Counted from the first letter of the stretch, positions 33,124 to 41,780 are shown. The stretch: 64,000 nucleotides of DNA from an uncultured Oscillospiraceae bacterium (GCA_900549825.1 URQB01000003.1:62001-126000); one strand, 5' to 3'. The notes: generated by a model not told the origin, from the sequence alone. Numbers and translations are program-made.

Positions 33124-35315
33124 AACGGCCCGAATGCTCCGGGATGCAACCGGACGCCGCAACGCAGTTGACCGAATCCGTGCTCCGCTTTTGCAACGGC
33201 GCGGTTTTGCTGCTGGCCGGCCTGTATGGGACCCTGCTCTGCTTTTTCCATACGTTCTCCCTGCCCGAGTCCGGGACGGCGCTTCTCTGGGCCCTGCCGA
33301 CAGCCCTGCTGTTTCTCGTCATTTATTCTCTGCCGAAGCATAGGGGCATTGCCTATCTGGTTGCTTTTATCCTGTGGGGGATCGCCGCCTTTTTCGTGCT
33401 GCGCCAGATCGTGACCGGCGCGGTGTTCGTAGCGGAACAGTTTTCCACCCAGGCCTCTTCAGTGTTTACACAGCTCGGCCATTTCACACCGCCGCAGTCA
33501 CAGGAGGAGCTGGCGGCCTGCCGCATGTTTTTCAGGGTCGTTCAGTTCCCTCTGACGGCGTACCTCGCTTGGGCGGTCATCAAGGCGCATAGTTTCTTTT
33601 TTTCCTTCCTTGTAACGGCCCCGTTTCTCGCGATTGCCGCCGTGATGGGGCTGTTGCCGCCCGCGCTGCCGCTCGTGCTGCTCGTCGGCTTCTGGGCCGC
33701 TATGCTGCTTTCAGGCCGGGCGGGGCGGATGGGGGAACGGCAGGCAGCAAAGGCCGGGCTCCTGCTTGCGCCGTTCGCATTCCTCTTGACGGCGTTGGTG
33801 GTGCTCATCAATCCGGCGGAGGCATACCAACCCTCCGCCGGGGTCGTACAGGTGCGCAATACGGTCATTCAGGCGATCACTGAACTGTTTGATTCCAGCA
33901 GGCAGGATTCCCTGTCCTTCACAGGCTACGGCGCGCCGATGACCGGCTCCCCCGGCAGCACAGATCTGACGAATGCGGGAGAACTGCGGTTTACAGGCAA
34001 AACGGCGCTGCGCGTTCAAACGAAGCCGCAGGATTTTTATTTGCGCGGGTGGGCGGGGTCCGAATATACGGGTACCTCGTGGCAGTTGATCTCCGAAGAT
34101 GCATATCGGAACATGCGCCCTTCCTTTCAGCCGTTGCTGTATACGGATCTTGTGCAGAGGGAGTTGAGCGAACAGAAACAATCGGAGGCGGCCGGCATCA
34201 CAATTGAAAATATCGCGGCCAATCCATCCTATACGTATATGCCGTATTATTTTTCGCGGGGCGGTCTGGTCATAGAGAATGATTTTGTTCAGGATTCCTA
34301 TCTGCTGATGGGCCGCGAGGATGGCACCTCTGTGAGCAAATATACGCTCTATTCCTATTTTAGCCCTTTGAGTGAAGCGCAGCAGAATCAGGTTTCCAGC
34401 TGGGTGAAGCAAATGGATCGGGAATATGAAACGCAGATCATGAAGCGATATACACAACTGCCGGACGGTGTCCGGGACAGACTGCTCTCCTATGCGGAGA
34501 AGTCCGGGCTAAAGGCGGCGGATGATCCGGAGGATTGGCTGCGTGTTGCGCAGGCGGTGGCGCAGGTCGTTCAAAATGCCGGCACCTATACGGAAAGGCC
34601 GGGCGCGGTGCCGGACGGGGAAGATTTTGTGCTGTATTTTCTGGAGGAGAATCCGCGGGGCTACTGCATCCATTTCGCAAGCGCGGCCGCCGCCCTGATG
34701 CGCGCGCTGCATGTACCGGCGCGGTACGTGGAGGGCTACACGGTCAAAACCAGCAATTTTAAGGCGGATGGCAGCGCTGAAATCCCGGACCGGCAGGCAC
34801 ACGCCTGGGCCGAGGTATGGGTGGACGGCCAGGGCTGGACGCCCATTGAGGCGACGCCCGGCGGGGCCGCGACGCTGCGTGAGAATCCGGATGCGGACGA
34901 TGACCTGCCGGAGGAGACCACGCTTCCCTCACAGACGCCGACTGCGAACGGATCGCTGAAACAATCGGGCGCGCAAACGTCCCATTGGCTCATCCCGCTT
35001 TTGGCCGGTTTGCTTCTGGCGGCGCTGGTTGCCGCGCGGCTGGAGCTGACCCGGCGGCGCAAGCTCGCCTTCCGCCAGAAGGACCGGAACCGGGCGGCGC
35101 TGGCAGTTTACGCCTATTTATGCCGCCTCTCCCGCTTTGGGTATGCGATCAGCGGAGAGGCGCAGCGGATTGCGCGCAAGGCGAAGTTCAGCCGCCATAC
35201 GCTCACGCGGGAAGAGCTTGCTGCCCTTCGGAAGGAGGCGGAGCAGGGGGAGAAATCCACCTACGCGGGGCTTCCGCTTTGGAAGAAGCTTTTATTCCGG
35301 ATTTTAGTTTTCTAA
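33120..35315 (+). CDS. Transglutaminase-like membrane protein
   Basis: A 731-residue protein. About six transmembrane helices (residues 20-230) precede a large extracellular region containing a transglutaminase-like (papain-fold) domain. The catalytic Cys is in NPRGYCIHFASAAA near residue 515, His in RQAHAWAEVWVDG near 560, and Asp/Glu in the following TPIEATPG. A further transmembrane helix lies near 625-645 before a cytoplasmic tail. Such proteins are the third partner of MoxR/DUF58 operons; their substrates are unknown. Translation is coupled to DUF58. Confidence 0.88.
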   Translation: MKRPECSGMQPDAATQLTESVLRFCNGAVLLLAGLYGTLLCFFHTFSLPESGTALLWALPTALLFLVIYSLPKHRGIAYLVAFILWGIAAFFVLRQIVTGAVFVAEQFSTQASSVFTQLGHFTPPQSQEELAACRMFFRVVQFPLTAYLAWAVIKAHSFFFSFLVTAPFLAIAAVMGLLPPALPLVLLVGFWAAMLLSGRAGRMGERQAAKAGLLLAPFAFLLTALVVLINPAEAYQPSAGVVQVRNTVIQAITELFDSSRQDSLSFTGYGAPMTGSPGSTDLTNAGELRFTGKTALRVQTKPQDFYLRGWAGSEYTGTSWQLISEDAYRNMRPSFQPLLYTDLVQRELSEQKQSEAAGITIENIAANPSYTYMPYYFSRGGLVIENDFVQDSYLLMGREDGTSVSKYTLYSYFSPLSEAQQNQVSSWVKQMDREYETQIMKRYTQLPDGVRDRLLSYAEKSGLKAADDPEDWLRVAQAVAQVVQNAGTYTERPGAVPDGEDFVLYFLEENPRGYCIHFASAAAALMRALHVPARYVEGYTVKTSNFKADGSAEIPDRQAHAWAEVWVDGQGWTPIEATPGGAATLRENPDADDDLPEETTLPSQTPTANGSLKQSGAQTSHWLIPLLAGLLLAALVAARLELTRRRKLAFRQKDRNRAALAVYAYLCRLSRFGYAISGEAQRIARKAKFSRHTLTREELAALRKEAEQGEKSTYAGLPLWKKLLFRILVF

Positions 35316-35338
35316 ATATAGATATGGAGATACGGAAA

Positions 35339-35367
35339 AGGCGCGGCTTGAACAGGCTGCGTCTTTT
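35339..35367 (+). terminator. Terminator of the moxR operon
   Basis: AGGCGCGGC faces GCTGCGTCT (two G-U pairs), followed by TTTT. Confidence 0.65.
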
Positions 35368-35498
35368 TGCTTTCTTGCATCATATGACGTAAAATCTATG
35401 GAAAACAGTGGCAATCGGATGGGTTTTATGCTATAATAATTCCCTATTCTTCGTTTTAATCGAAAAAGCATGAGGAAAAGCATTGAGGAGGAGACCGG

Positions 35499-37028
35499 AT
35501 GTCAAGTAAGGTGTGGATTTTTGCGGCCTTCGGCTGCTATCTGCTGGTGATGATGGGAATCGGTGTGTTTTACTATAAGCGCACCAAGAATTCGGAGGAT
35601 TATTTCCTGGGCGGCCGCTCGCTCAACGGCTGGGTAGCGGCGCTGAGCGCACAGGCCTCGGATATGAGCGGCTGGCTCCTGATGGGCCTGCCCGGTGCGA
35701 TTTATGCGTTCGGCACAGGGCAAATCTGGATCGCGGTCGGTCTGGCGATCGGTACGATCCTGAACTGGATCCTCGTCGCCTCCCGCCTGCGGCGGTATAC
35801 AATCAAAGCGGGGAACTCCCTGACGCTGCCGGCATTTTTTGAAAACCGGTTTCAGGATCACACCAAGGTGCTCCGTGTGGCATCCTCCCTGTTTATTATG
35901 ATCTTCTTTCTGGTCTATACGGCCTCCGGCTTCTCCGCGGGTGCGAAGCTGTTTTCCTCCGTATTCGGGCTGGATTATACGCTCGCTCTTGTGATTGGTG
36001 TGGCTGTCATTTTGATCTACACGTTTTTCGGCGGCTTTCTTGCCGTGTGCTGGACGGATTTTGTGCAGGGCTTTATGATGCTCATCTCCCTGATGGTGGT
36101 GCCCGTGATCGCACTCGCTATGCTGGGCGGCCCGGGTGAGGCAAAGGCTGCGCTGGATTCGATCGGCGTCCATTTCCTCAATCCGCTCTATGATAACGGC
36201 AAGCCCATGGGCTTTGTCAGCATCCTTTCCCAGCTCGCTTGGGGCCTTGGCTATTTCGGCATGCCGCATATCCTGATCCGCTTCATGGCGATCAAAAATG
36301 AGGACGAGGTGCGTAAATCCCGCAAAGTGGCGATCGCCTGGGTGGTCATTTCCCTGTCCGCCGCCTGCTTCCTGGGCGCGATCGGGCGCGCGTTTTTCCT
36401 GGATCAACCGATCAGCAACTCCGAAAATGTGTTCATTGAAATGATCGGCGAAGTCTTCACCAACCATCTGGGGATTCCCTTCGTCGGCGGCCTGCTGCTG
36501 TGCGGCATTTTGGCTGCGATCATGTCCACGGCGGACTCCCAGCTGCTCGTAACCGCCTCCTCAATCTCTGAGGACGTCTATCAGGGCGTCATCCGTAAAA
36601 ATGCGAGCGATAAGAGCATGCTGCGCGTCAGCCGCATCACGGTGCTGGTGGTCAGTGCGATTGCCTTTATCATCGCGCTTGATCCCAACAGCAGCGTAAT
36701 GGGCCTTGTTTCCAACGCATGGGCGGGCTTCGGCGCGACCTTCGGCCCGGTTGTGATTCTGGCGCTGTTCTGGAAACGGTCGAATTTTGCGGGCGCTGCC
36801 TCCGGCATGATCGCGGGCGGCATAACCGTGATCGTTTGGGATTATATCAAATTCGGCGGGGAAACGCTGGCAACGCGCACGGGGCTGTATTCTCTGGTGC
36901 CCGGCTTTGCGCTCGGGCTGGTTTTGATGATTGCGGTCAGCCTGCTGACGAAGGCTCCCTCCAAGGAGATGCTGGAGGATTATGATGCGGTCGCCTCCCG
37001 GAAGGAAATATCCGAAACAGTGAAATAA
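35499..37028 (+). CDS. putP: Sodium/proline symporter
   Basis: A 509-residue member of the sodium:solute symporter family, with 12-13 transmembrane segments. Family marks are KNSEDYFLGGRSLNGWVAAL near residue 27, SDMSGWLLMGLPGA near 52, and the signature with GLGYFGMPHILIRFMAIK near 245-262. The latter matches PutP proline carriers rather than glucose or pantothenate carriers. It imports proline with Na+, probably for osmoprotection or Stickland-type use. The ribosome site is GAGGAGG and the gene is monocistronic. Confidence 0.93.
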   Translation: MSSKVWIFAAFGCYLLVMMGIGVFYYKRTKNSEDYFLGGRSLNGWVAALSAQASDMSGWLLMGLPGAIYAFGTGQIWIAVGLAIGTILNWILVASRLRRYTIKAGNSLTLPAFFENRFQDHTKVLRVASSLFIMIFFLVYTASGFSAGAKLFSSVFGLDYTLALVIGVAVILIYTFFGGFLAVCWTDFVQGFMMLISLMVVPVIALAMLGGPGEAKAALDSIGVHFLNPLYDNGKPMGFVSILSQLAWGLGYFGMPHILIRFMAIKNEDEVRKSRKVAIAWVVISLSAACFLGAIGRAFFLDQPISNSENVFIEMIGEVFTNHLGIPFVGGLLLCGILAAIMSTADSQLLVTASSISEDVYQGVIRKNASDKSMLRVSRITVLVVSAIAFIIALDPNSSVMGLVSNAWAGFGATFGPVVILALFWKRSNFAGAASGMIAGGITVIVWDYIKFGGETLATRTGLYSLVPGFALGLVLMIAVSLLTKAPSKEMLEDYDAVASRKEISETVK

Positions 37029-37048
37029 ACGTACGCTTTTGTCTCTTC

Positions 37049-37076
37049 AGAGGGCTGCCCACGCAGCCCTCTTTTT
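37049..37076 (+). terminator. Terminator of putP
   Basis: AGAGGGCTGC faces GCAGCCCTCT, followed by TTTTT. Confidence 0.85.
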
Positions 37077-37170
37077 CGTTACAAGGCATGTTCCGCCCGC
37101 CTTTCTCATAAGATGAAAATACGGATAAAACCGAAGGAGAGCTTCCGAAAAACGGTGATGGGAATGGGCG

Positions 37171-38394
37171 GTGACAGTCACGTTGCAGACGAAGGAAACA
37201 AACAGGCTGAATATCATATTATCCGTCGTCATCTGCCTCGCGCTCGGTGCGCTAAGTGTTTTTGGCGTAGCGCAGGGCGTGGAAGAGCACGCGAGAAAGG
37301 TACAGGCGGCGCAGGGCGTAGAGACAGCGGCACCCTCCAGCCTTGCACCTGCAGATTCGCTGACCTCCTCCACGCAGACGGATACAACACAGGCCTCCTA
37401 TATCAAGTGGGTGGAGTTCAACGCGCCCTACGCCGCTCTGAGCGACACGCTGGCGCTCGATATCAAAACGCATGAAGATGGGAAGGGGCCGCACGTCAGC
37501 TGGATCGATTCGCTCGCCTGGCTTGCCTGTAAGAATGGGGGCAACTGGAAAGGCTATAAATCGACCCAGCTGCAAAAGCTCAAGGATGCGCTGGCGGATG
37601 GGAAAACGGTCGACGAGCTGATGGCGGATAACAAATACTACGATTATTATAAGCGAGCCTATACGGCTGTGCTCGGCGGCATGGTGGGCGAATATGAAAA
37701 GGAGGCCCCGGACAAGGAGCACGAGGGCCAGAAGATCATTGTCAAAAAATACGGGCTGAAGGCCTATTGCCCGATTGCAGAGGGCTTTGGCTACAGCCAT
37801 TACGATGATTTCGGCGATTCGCGCTCCTACGGCTACCGCAGGCGGCATCTTGGCAACGATCTGCTGGGGGCGATCGGCACACCGATCGTTGCGGTGGAGG
37901 GTGGCATCGTGGAGGCGTACGGCTGGAACCAATACGGCGGCTGGCGGCTGGGCATCCGCAGCTTTGACGGCAAGCGATCTTATTATTACGCGCATCTGCG
38001 CAAGGGGCACCCCTATCAGACGGGCATTCAGCTTGGCTCCAAGGTCAAGGCTGGGCAGGTGATCGGATATCTCGGCTCCACAGGCTATTCGACCAAGGAG
38101 GATAAGAACGGCATGACGCAGCCACATCTGCACATCGGCCTGCAACTGATTTTTGACGAATCGCAGAAAGAGGGGATCAACCAGATCTGGCTGAACCTTT
38201 ACCCGCTTATCGAGCTTTTGAACCGCAACAAGGCGACGGTTGTGCGCGATGAAGAATCGAAGGAATATTTCCGTAAATATGATATTTTTGACCCGGCCTA
38301 TCCGAAGGAATTGCAGGAAAAGCCAAAGACGACGGCTCCGCCCGCCACGACGACACAGGCGCAGACGACGCAGCAGGCTTCGGCGACACAATAA
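37171..38394 (+). CDS. M23 (LytM-type) peptidase-domain protein
   Basis: A 407-residue protein with an N-terminal signal-anchor (residues 12-38). The zinc endopeptidase domain lies near residues 220-330: HLGNDLLGA gives the H-x(3)-D ligands, and PHLHIGL gives the second histidine pair. The enzyme would cut peptide cross-bridges in peptidoglycan. The C-terminus is a Thr/Pro/Gln-rich tail. The start is GTG 37171, with a poor ribosome site; an upstream AAGGAG about 50 bases away hints that initiation may be less certain. A strong terminator follows. Confidence 0.85.
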   Translation: MTVTLQTKETNRLNIILSVVICLALGALSVFGVAQGVEEHARKVQAAQGVETAAPSSLAPADSLTSSTQTDTTQASYIKWVEFNAPYAALSDTLALDIKTHEDGKGPHVSWIDSLAWLACKNGGNWKGYKSTQLQKLKDALADGKTVDELMADNKYYDYYKRAYTAVLGGMVGEYEKEAPDKEHEGQKIIVKKYGLKAYCPIAEGFGYSHYDDFGDSRSYGYRRRHLGNDLLGAIGTPIVAVEGGIVEAYGWNQYGGWRLGIRSFDGKRSYYYAHLRKGHPYQTGIQLGSKVKAGQVIGYLGSTGYSTKEDKNGMTQPHLHIGLQLIFDESQKEGINQIWLNLYPLIELLNRNKATVVRDEESKEYFRKYDIFDPAYPKELQEKPKTTAPPATTTQAQTTQQASATQ

Positions 38395-38415
38395 GATTGA
38401 ATAGTAAAAGGCTTT

Positions 38416-38442
38416 GGGCCGCCGCATTTTCAGCGGCGGCCC
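38416..38442. terminator. Bidirectional terminator between the M23 and padR genes
   Basis: GGGCCGCCGC faces GCGGCGGCCC between convergent genes. Confidence 0.75.
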
Positions 38443-38451
38443 CTGTTTGTG

Positions 38452-38880
38452 CTACAACAGGTGGACTTTCGTTGCGGTGAGGACGGCCTGATAGCCTGTA
38501 TGGGCTTCGCCATAGGCATTCATGAGTGCCTTGAGGCGGTTGCGCCCGGCGGGTGTGATCTGGTAGTAAATGCGCATCTGCCGTTTTTCACAATCAGAGG
38601 TGTAGGTTGTGATGTAGCCCCTGCCCAACATGCGATATAACGTGGGATACATGGCTCCTTCCGGAATGCGAAAACATCCGCCGCTGTATGCCTTAATGGA
38701 CTGGCTGATCTCATAGCCGTAAGTATCGCTTTTGCTTAGGCGGGCGAGGATTAAACATTCGGTGAGCGCTTTCATGAAATTGTCTTTTGCCTTTTGGAGT
38801 GCTTCCTCTTCGCTGATAGGTGGATTTCGCTTTTCCCTGTAGCGGACGATAGCTTGTTGAATTTTTGATTTGTGCATCAT
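38452..38880 (-). CDS. PadR-family transcriptional regulator
   Basis: A 142-residue winged-helix repressor. An N-terminal extension (residues 1-40) precedes the PadR core: LARLSKSDTYGYEISQSI, IPEGAMYPTLYRMLGRGYI, and QMRIYYQITPAGRNRLKAL. The start at 38880 is set by AAAGGAG six bases upstream of the first of two ATGs. PadR proteins repress stress or detoxification genes, usually neighbours. The only neighbour on this strand is the SLOG gene upstream, so the target is unknown. Confidence 0.88.
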   Translation of the reverse strand: MMHKSKIQQAIVRYREKRNPPISEEEALQKAKDNFMKALTECLILARLSKSDTYGYEISQSIKAYSGGCFRIPEGAMYPTLYRMLGRGYITTYTSDCEKRQMRIYYQITPAGRNRLKALMNAYGEAHTGYQAVLTATKVHLL

Positions 38881-38942
38881 TAACAGCTCCTTTTGATCAT
38901 TTAGCCGGATGAAACCGGCAGCGTGCAACATATTATGACGTT

Positions 38943-38970
38943 CCCCTGACACTCTGTCAGGGGATTTTTT
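38943..38970. terminator. Hairpin overlapping the SLOG stop codon
   Basis: CCCCTGAC faces GTCAGGGG followed by TTTTTT on the plus side. The TGA stop of the SLOG gene lies within the stem. A closely similar hairpin is found at the end of the second SLOG copy near 40315-40340. Confidence 0.6.
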
Positions 38971-39445
38971 CATCCCATCCCTCCTCTGCCAGATTGATGA
39001 CCGGAACGCCCCTGCGCCGCGCATACTGCACCGTATATGCCGTGCCGCCTTGATCGCTTGTGCAATAGCAAACGCAAACGTCGCTGTGATCGACCATGTA
39101 GCGGTTCCGCTCGAACATACAGCTCCGCGTGTAACGCTCGGAAAGATATACCACCTCATCCGCCCGCCGTTTGATGGATTCATAGAGCAGCCTGTCCGTT
39201 TCCCGCCATTGTTCCGCCTGATCGCGGCAGGGGAGGGCCAGAATCAGCTTCACCTGCGGGTGGAACCGCCGCGCTTTCAAAACGGCCTGCGCTGCGAGCG
39301 TATCAAAGCCCAAGGCTCCGCCGCAATAAAAGGTGGTGATGCCCTGCTTGATCAATTGTTTGATGATTTTTTGCAGCCGCTTTTGCAAGTTTAAAAAATC
39401 GTCTTGTGGAATTCTTCGATGGCCTGTAAAGCTGCAACTATTCAC
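38957..39445 (-). CDS. SLOG-family (DUF1273) protein
   Basis: A 162-residue Rossmann-like protein of the SLOG superfamily, related to YpsA. Core segments are the N-terminal SFTGHRRIP, FYCGGALGFDTLAAQAVL near residue 40, LILALPCRDQAEQW near 67, and CYCTSDQGGTAYTVQYARRR near 130. SLOG proteins bind nucleotide-derived ligands; the function of this branch is unproven. The start is GTG at 39445. It diverges from a small XRE gene across a pair of palindromes. A broken paralogue with its own divergent XRE gene lies at 40341-40759. Confidence 0.85.
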   Translation of the reverse strand: MNSCSFTGHRRIPQDDFLNLQKRLQKIIKQLIKQGITTFYCGGALGFDTLAAQAVLKARRFHPQVKLILALPCRDQAEQWRETDRLLYESIKRRADEVVYLSERYTRSCMFERNRYMVDHSDVCVCYCTSDQGGTAYTVQYARRRGVPVINLAEEGWDEKIP

Positions 39446-39472
39446 AAAAAAGGCCGCCTTTCAGCTCGATAT

Positions 39473-39512
39473 AAGGGAATATCCCTTAAAACTGTCTAAG
39501 GGATATTCCCTT
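39473..39512. promoter_or_regulatory. Tandem palindromic operators between SLOG and XRE genes
   Basis: AAGGGAATATCCCTT (39473-39487) and AAGGGATATTCCCTT (39498-39512) are two 15-base near-palindromes, each the reverse complement of the other, 25 bases apart. Their position between divergent genes fits autoregulation by the XRE protein. Confidence 0.75.
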
Positions 39513-39544
39513 GATACATACTTACATCAAGGAGATGATATTTT

Positions 39545-39775
39545 ATGTATCAACGGATACGCGATTTACGCGAAGATCAAGATTTATCTCAAAAAGATAT
39601 TGCTGCTTATCTACATATTCACCAGACGACGTACTCAGATTATGAGTTGGGGGAATTAAATATTTCAATTCCCATGTTGATTAAACTGGCGGAATTTTAC
39701 AACACGAGTGTAGACTACCTTTTGGATTTAACGGATGAACGCAGGCCATATCCTAGAAAAAAACAAAAACTTTAA
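39545..39775 (+). CDS. Small XRE-family regulator (module 1)
   Basis: A 76-residue protein that is essentially one Cro/C1 helix-turn-helix: IRDLREDQDLSQKDIAAYLH, then TYSDYELGELNISIPMLIKL and NTSVDYLLDLTD. AAGGAG lies ten bases before the ATG. It is divergent from the intact SLOG gene with the two palindromes in between, so it is the likely repressor of that pair. AT-rich. Confidence 0.88.
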   Translation: MYQRIRDLREDQDLSQKDIAAYLHIHQTTYSDYELGELNISIPMLIKLAEFYNTSVDYLLDLTDERRPYPRKKQKL

Positions 39776-39897
39776 AACGATACGGATTATAGACGAAAAT
39801 GGTATTTTTCATGATTCGGATAGCAGGATATTACCGAACAATGCGGACTATCGATCAAGTTTTATAATCAAAATATGTATTCTTTAAATTTAATAAA

Positions 39898-39959
39898 TTA
39901 CTATAACTATAGTAACTATTATTGAGTGAATTGTCAAGCATTTCTAATAAGATTATTAT
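39898..39959 (+). promoter_or_regulatory. Palindromic operator and promoter of XRE module 2
   Basis: TTACTATAACTATAGTAA (39898-39915) is a perfect 18-base palindrome. It lies 15 bases upstream of a promoter with -35 TTGTCA (39931-39936), a 17-base spacer and -10 TATTAT (39954-39959). Confidence 0.65.
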
Positions 39960-39992
39960 ATAAGTATTGTTTAGGGAAGGAGATAAAATCTT

Positions 39993-40286
39993 ATGGATCA
40001 GAAGCGTTCCACTCCAGAAGATTCTCTCGTTGCCTTAAAAGACCACGGCAGAATTGAGGTTCGGCTCAAAGAAATCCTGGATTCCCGCGGCATGAAGCGG
40101 AATACGCTGGCCAGAGCAATTGGCTGCCGGTTTGAAGTGGTCAACCGGTGGTGCCAAAATGAATTGCAGGAAATCGATACGGACACGCTTGCCAAACTTT
40201 GCTGCTATTTTCACTGTTCCGTCGGGGATATCCTGCAATTTTGTGAACCCGAAAGGGAGTTCACCACATCCGATCCTGAAAAATAA
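39993..40286 (+). CDS. Small XRE-family regulator (module 2)
   Basis: A 97-residue protein with a YozG-like helix-turn-helix: VRLKEILDSRGMKRNTLARA, IGCRFEVVNRWCQNE, IDTDTLAKLCCYFHCSVGDI. The first 18 residues and the final 15 lie outside the fold. The ribosome site is AAGGAG. It stands alone downstream of a palindrome/promoter and converges on the broken SLOG gene; a hairpin (CCCCGAC facing GTCAGGGG, about 40316-40337) separates them. Confidence 0.85.
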   Translation: MDQKRSTPEDSLVALKDHGRIEVRLKEILDSRGMKRNTLARAIGCRFEVVNRWCQNELQEIDTDTLAKLCCYFHCSVGDILQFCEPEREFTTSDPEK

Positions 40287-40340
40287 ACAGGGGCTATTGT
40301 CAAAATTCTTGCTTCCCCCGACCATGCGTCAGGGGATTTT

Positions 40341-40759
40341 TCATTCGCCCCGGCCAAATGACCGGAACGCCCTTTTGCCGCGCATAATTCACCGTATATG
40401 CCGTGCCGCCTTGACCGCTCGAGCAGGCAGCTTCGCGTGTAACGCTCGGCGAGATATATCACCTCATCCGCCTGCCATTTGATGGATTCATAGAGCAGCC
40501 TGTCCGCTTCCCGCCAATGCTCCGCCTGATCGGGGCAGGGGAGGGCCAGAATCAGCTTCACCCGAGGATGGAACCGCCGCGCTTTCAAAACGGCCTGCGC
40601 CGCGAGCGTGTCAAAGCCCAGCGCTCCGCCGCAATAAAAGGCGGTTATGTCACGGTGGAGCAGTGCCTTTACAGTTTGGTGAAGGCGCTTTTGCACGGTG
40701 GATCGTTCGGCTTCTGGAATTTTTCGATGGCCGGTGAAACAACAGGATGATCCATACAT
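40341..40759 (-). pseudogene. Frameshifted SLOG-family (DUF1273) paralogue
   Basis: It starts well (ATG 40759 with AAAGGAG) and matches the intact SLOG protein at 38957-39445 closely as far as YTRSCLLER. Then 53 bases present in the intact gene, coding RNRYMVDHSDVCVCYC and adjacent residues, are missing. The frame shifts, and the homologous end (GGTAYTVNYAR, VPVI) continues in another phase. The shifted frame runs on to 40211. The lost part includes conserved core residues, so the product should be non-functional. Confidence 0.8.
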
Positions 40760-40809
40760 TTTTTCTCCTTTTCGTAATATAAAGAATATTTTTTTAAAAA
40801 TCTGCCAAC

Positions 40810-40869
40810 TTAACTCAAATGAGTTAACCTTTTGCAAAATAATAAGCTAACCTAAAGTTAACTCATTTT
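40810..40869. promoter_or_regulatory. Operator region between SLOG relic and XRE module 3
   Basis: TTAACTCAAATGAGTTAA (40810-40827) is a perfect palindrome around AA. A half-site AGTTAACTCATTTTAG follows near 40856-40871. The region separates the divergent SLOG relic and XRE gene, mirroring module 1 but with a different palindrome sequence. Confidence 0.65.
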
Positions 40870-40889
40870 AGTATAGGAGATCATAAAAA

Positions 40890-41132
40890 ATGCGTATTGG
40901 TGAAGCTGTTAAAAAACGGATCATAGCTCTTTGTGAAGAAAATAAAATTACGGTCAACATGCTGGCGACAATCAGTGGAGTTCCGCAATCGACACTTAAT
41001 AATATTGTAAGTGAAAGGAATCGTGGTACTACAGTTTCTACTCTCCAAAAGCTTTGTGATGGATTAAATATTTCTATCATTGACTTTTTTAATGTCGAAA
41101 TCTTTAAAAATATCGATCAAGAGATCAAATAG
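40890..41132 (+). CDS. Small XRE-family regulator (module 3)
   Basis: An 80-residue helix-turn-helix protein: VKKRIIALCEENKITVNMLA, TISGVPQSTLNNIVSERNRG, TVSTLQKLCDGLNISIIDFF. The ribosome site TAGGAGATC lies before the ATG. It is divergent from the broken SLOG gene across a perfect palindrome and therefore probably governed that pair. AT-rich, like the rest of this island. Confidence 0.87.
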   Translation: MRIGEAVKKRIIALCEENKITVNMLATISGVPQSTLNNIVSERNRGTTVSTLQKLCDGLNISIIDFFNVEIFKNIDQEIK

Positions 41133-41221
41133 CTGTCTTTTCAATCACATTATAGTCTATTTTACGACCATGGTCAAGTATTTAATCATAAAAGATAATT
41201 AGTATGAGGAGGATTATCAAT

Positions 41222-41440
41222 ATGATTATTTACGATCGATTTTGGCAAACACTAAAGAAGCGTCATGTTAGCACCTATTCCCTTATAAACGACTATCATA
41301 TTAGCAGTAGTACACTAGATCGATTGAGAAAAAACCTTCCACTTACTACCGTAACATTAAATGATCTTTGTCGCATTTTAAATTGTGAATTACAAGATAT
41401 TGCCGAATACATTCCCTCAGATACAGATCAAAGGCTATAA
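41222..41440 (+). CDS. Small XRE-family regulator (module 4)
   Basis: A 72-residue helix-turn-helix protein (FWQTLKKRHVSTYSLINDYH, ISSSTLDRLRKNLPLTTVTL, LNDLCRILNCELQDIAEYI). The start at 41222 is favoured by GAGGAGG nine bases upstream; an upstream ATG at 41204 would precede this site. A ten-base palindrome GACCATGGTC lies at 41166-41175. No SLOG partner is present next to it; instead the tandem toxin-antitoxin-like loci follow. Confidence 0.83.
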   Translation: MIIYDRFWQTLKKRHVSTYSLINDYHISSSTLDRLRKNLPLTTVTLNDLCRILNCELQDIAEYIPSDTDQRL

Positions 41441-41656
41441 TATTCGTTATGTATCATTTTAACGCTTTCATTACGATAAAAAATAGGTTCATGCCATGTC
41501 ATTAAAAATGACCACTCGTACTCGTTGATAAAAGTATCTTAACAGTTTTTTGCTTGTATTTTAGGGCAAAATTGACCTATTAAAATTTCAAGTCCCCGGT
41601 CAAGCATTGAATTCTTGACCGGGGACAGCTTACCAATTTATATTGTGCTACTTGTA
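41441..41656. other. Intergenic stretch with a strong hairpin
   Basis: GTCCCCGGTCAAG (41592-41604) faces CTTGACCGGGGAC (41614-41626), a perfect 13-base stem. On the minus strand it is followed by TTGAAATTTT, so it may end the toxin transcript of the first peptide/RNA locus. Nothing else is recognised. Confidence 0.55.
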
Positions 41657-41685
41657 TTGACAAACAGCTTTCTTCACGTTAAAAT
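41657..41685 (+). promoter_or_regulatory. Promoter of antisense RNA, copy 1
   Basis: -35 TTGACA (41657-41662), 17 bases, -10 TAAAAT (41680-41685). Confidence 0.75.
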
Positions 41686-41691
41686 ATAAAT

Positions 41692-41780
41692 GAACGATGG
41701 CACTACCCTTTTCGGCGGTTAGCGTCCCAATTTGCTCAGACTAGCTGCAACATTGGAACTGGGGCAGCTAGTCTTTTTTT
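41692..41780 (+). ncRNA. Putative antitoxin RNA, copy 1
   Basis: A predicted RNA of about 90 bases, from the promoter at 41657-41685 to a terminator made of AGACTAGCTGC (41738-41748), GCAGCTAGTCT (41764-41774) and a run of T. It has no convincing ORF. Its 3' part overlaps the 3' end of the oppositely encoded hydrophobic peptide gene. Its 5' part (TGGCACTACC and CGGTTAGCGTCC) repeats the leader of the peptide mRNA. Confidence 0.65.

Noticed and set aside
39473..40827. Repeated palindromes considered as a CRISPR array
   Set aside because: The units differ from each other, are not evenly spaced and have no spacers or cas genes; they fit operators of the adjacent XRE genes.
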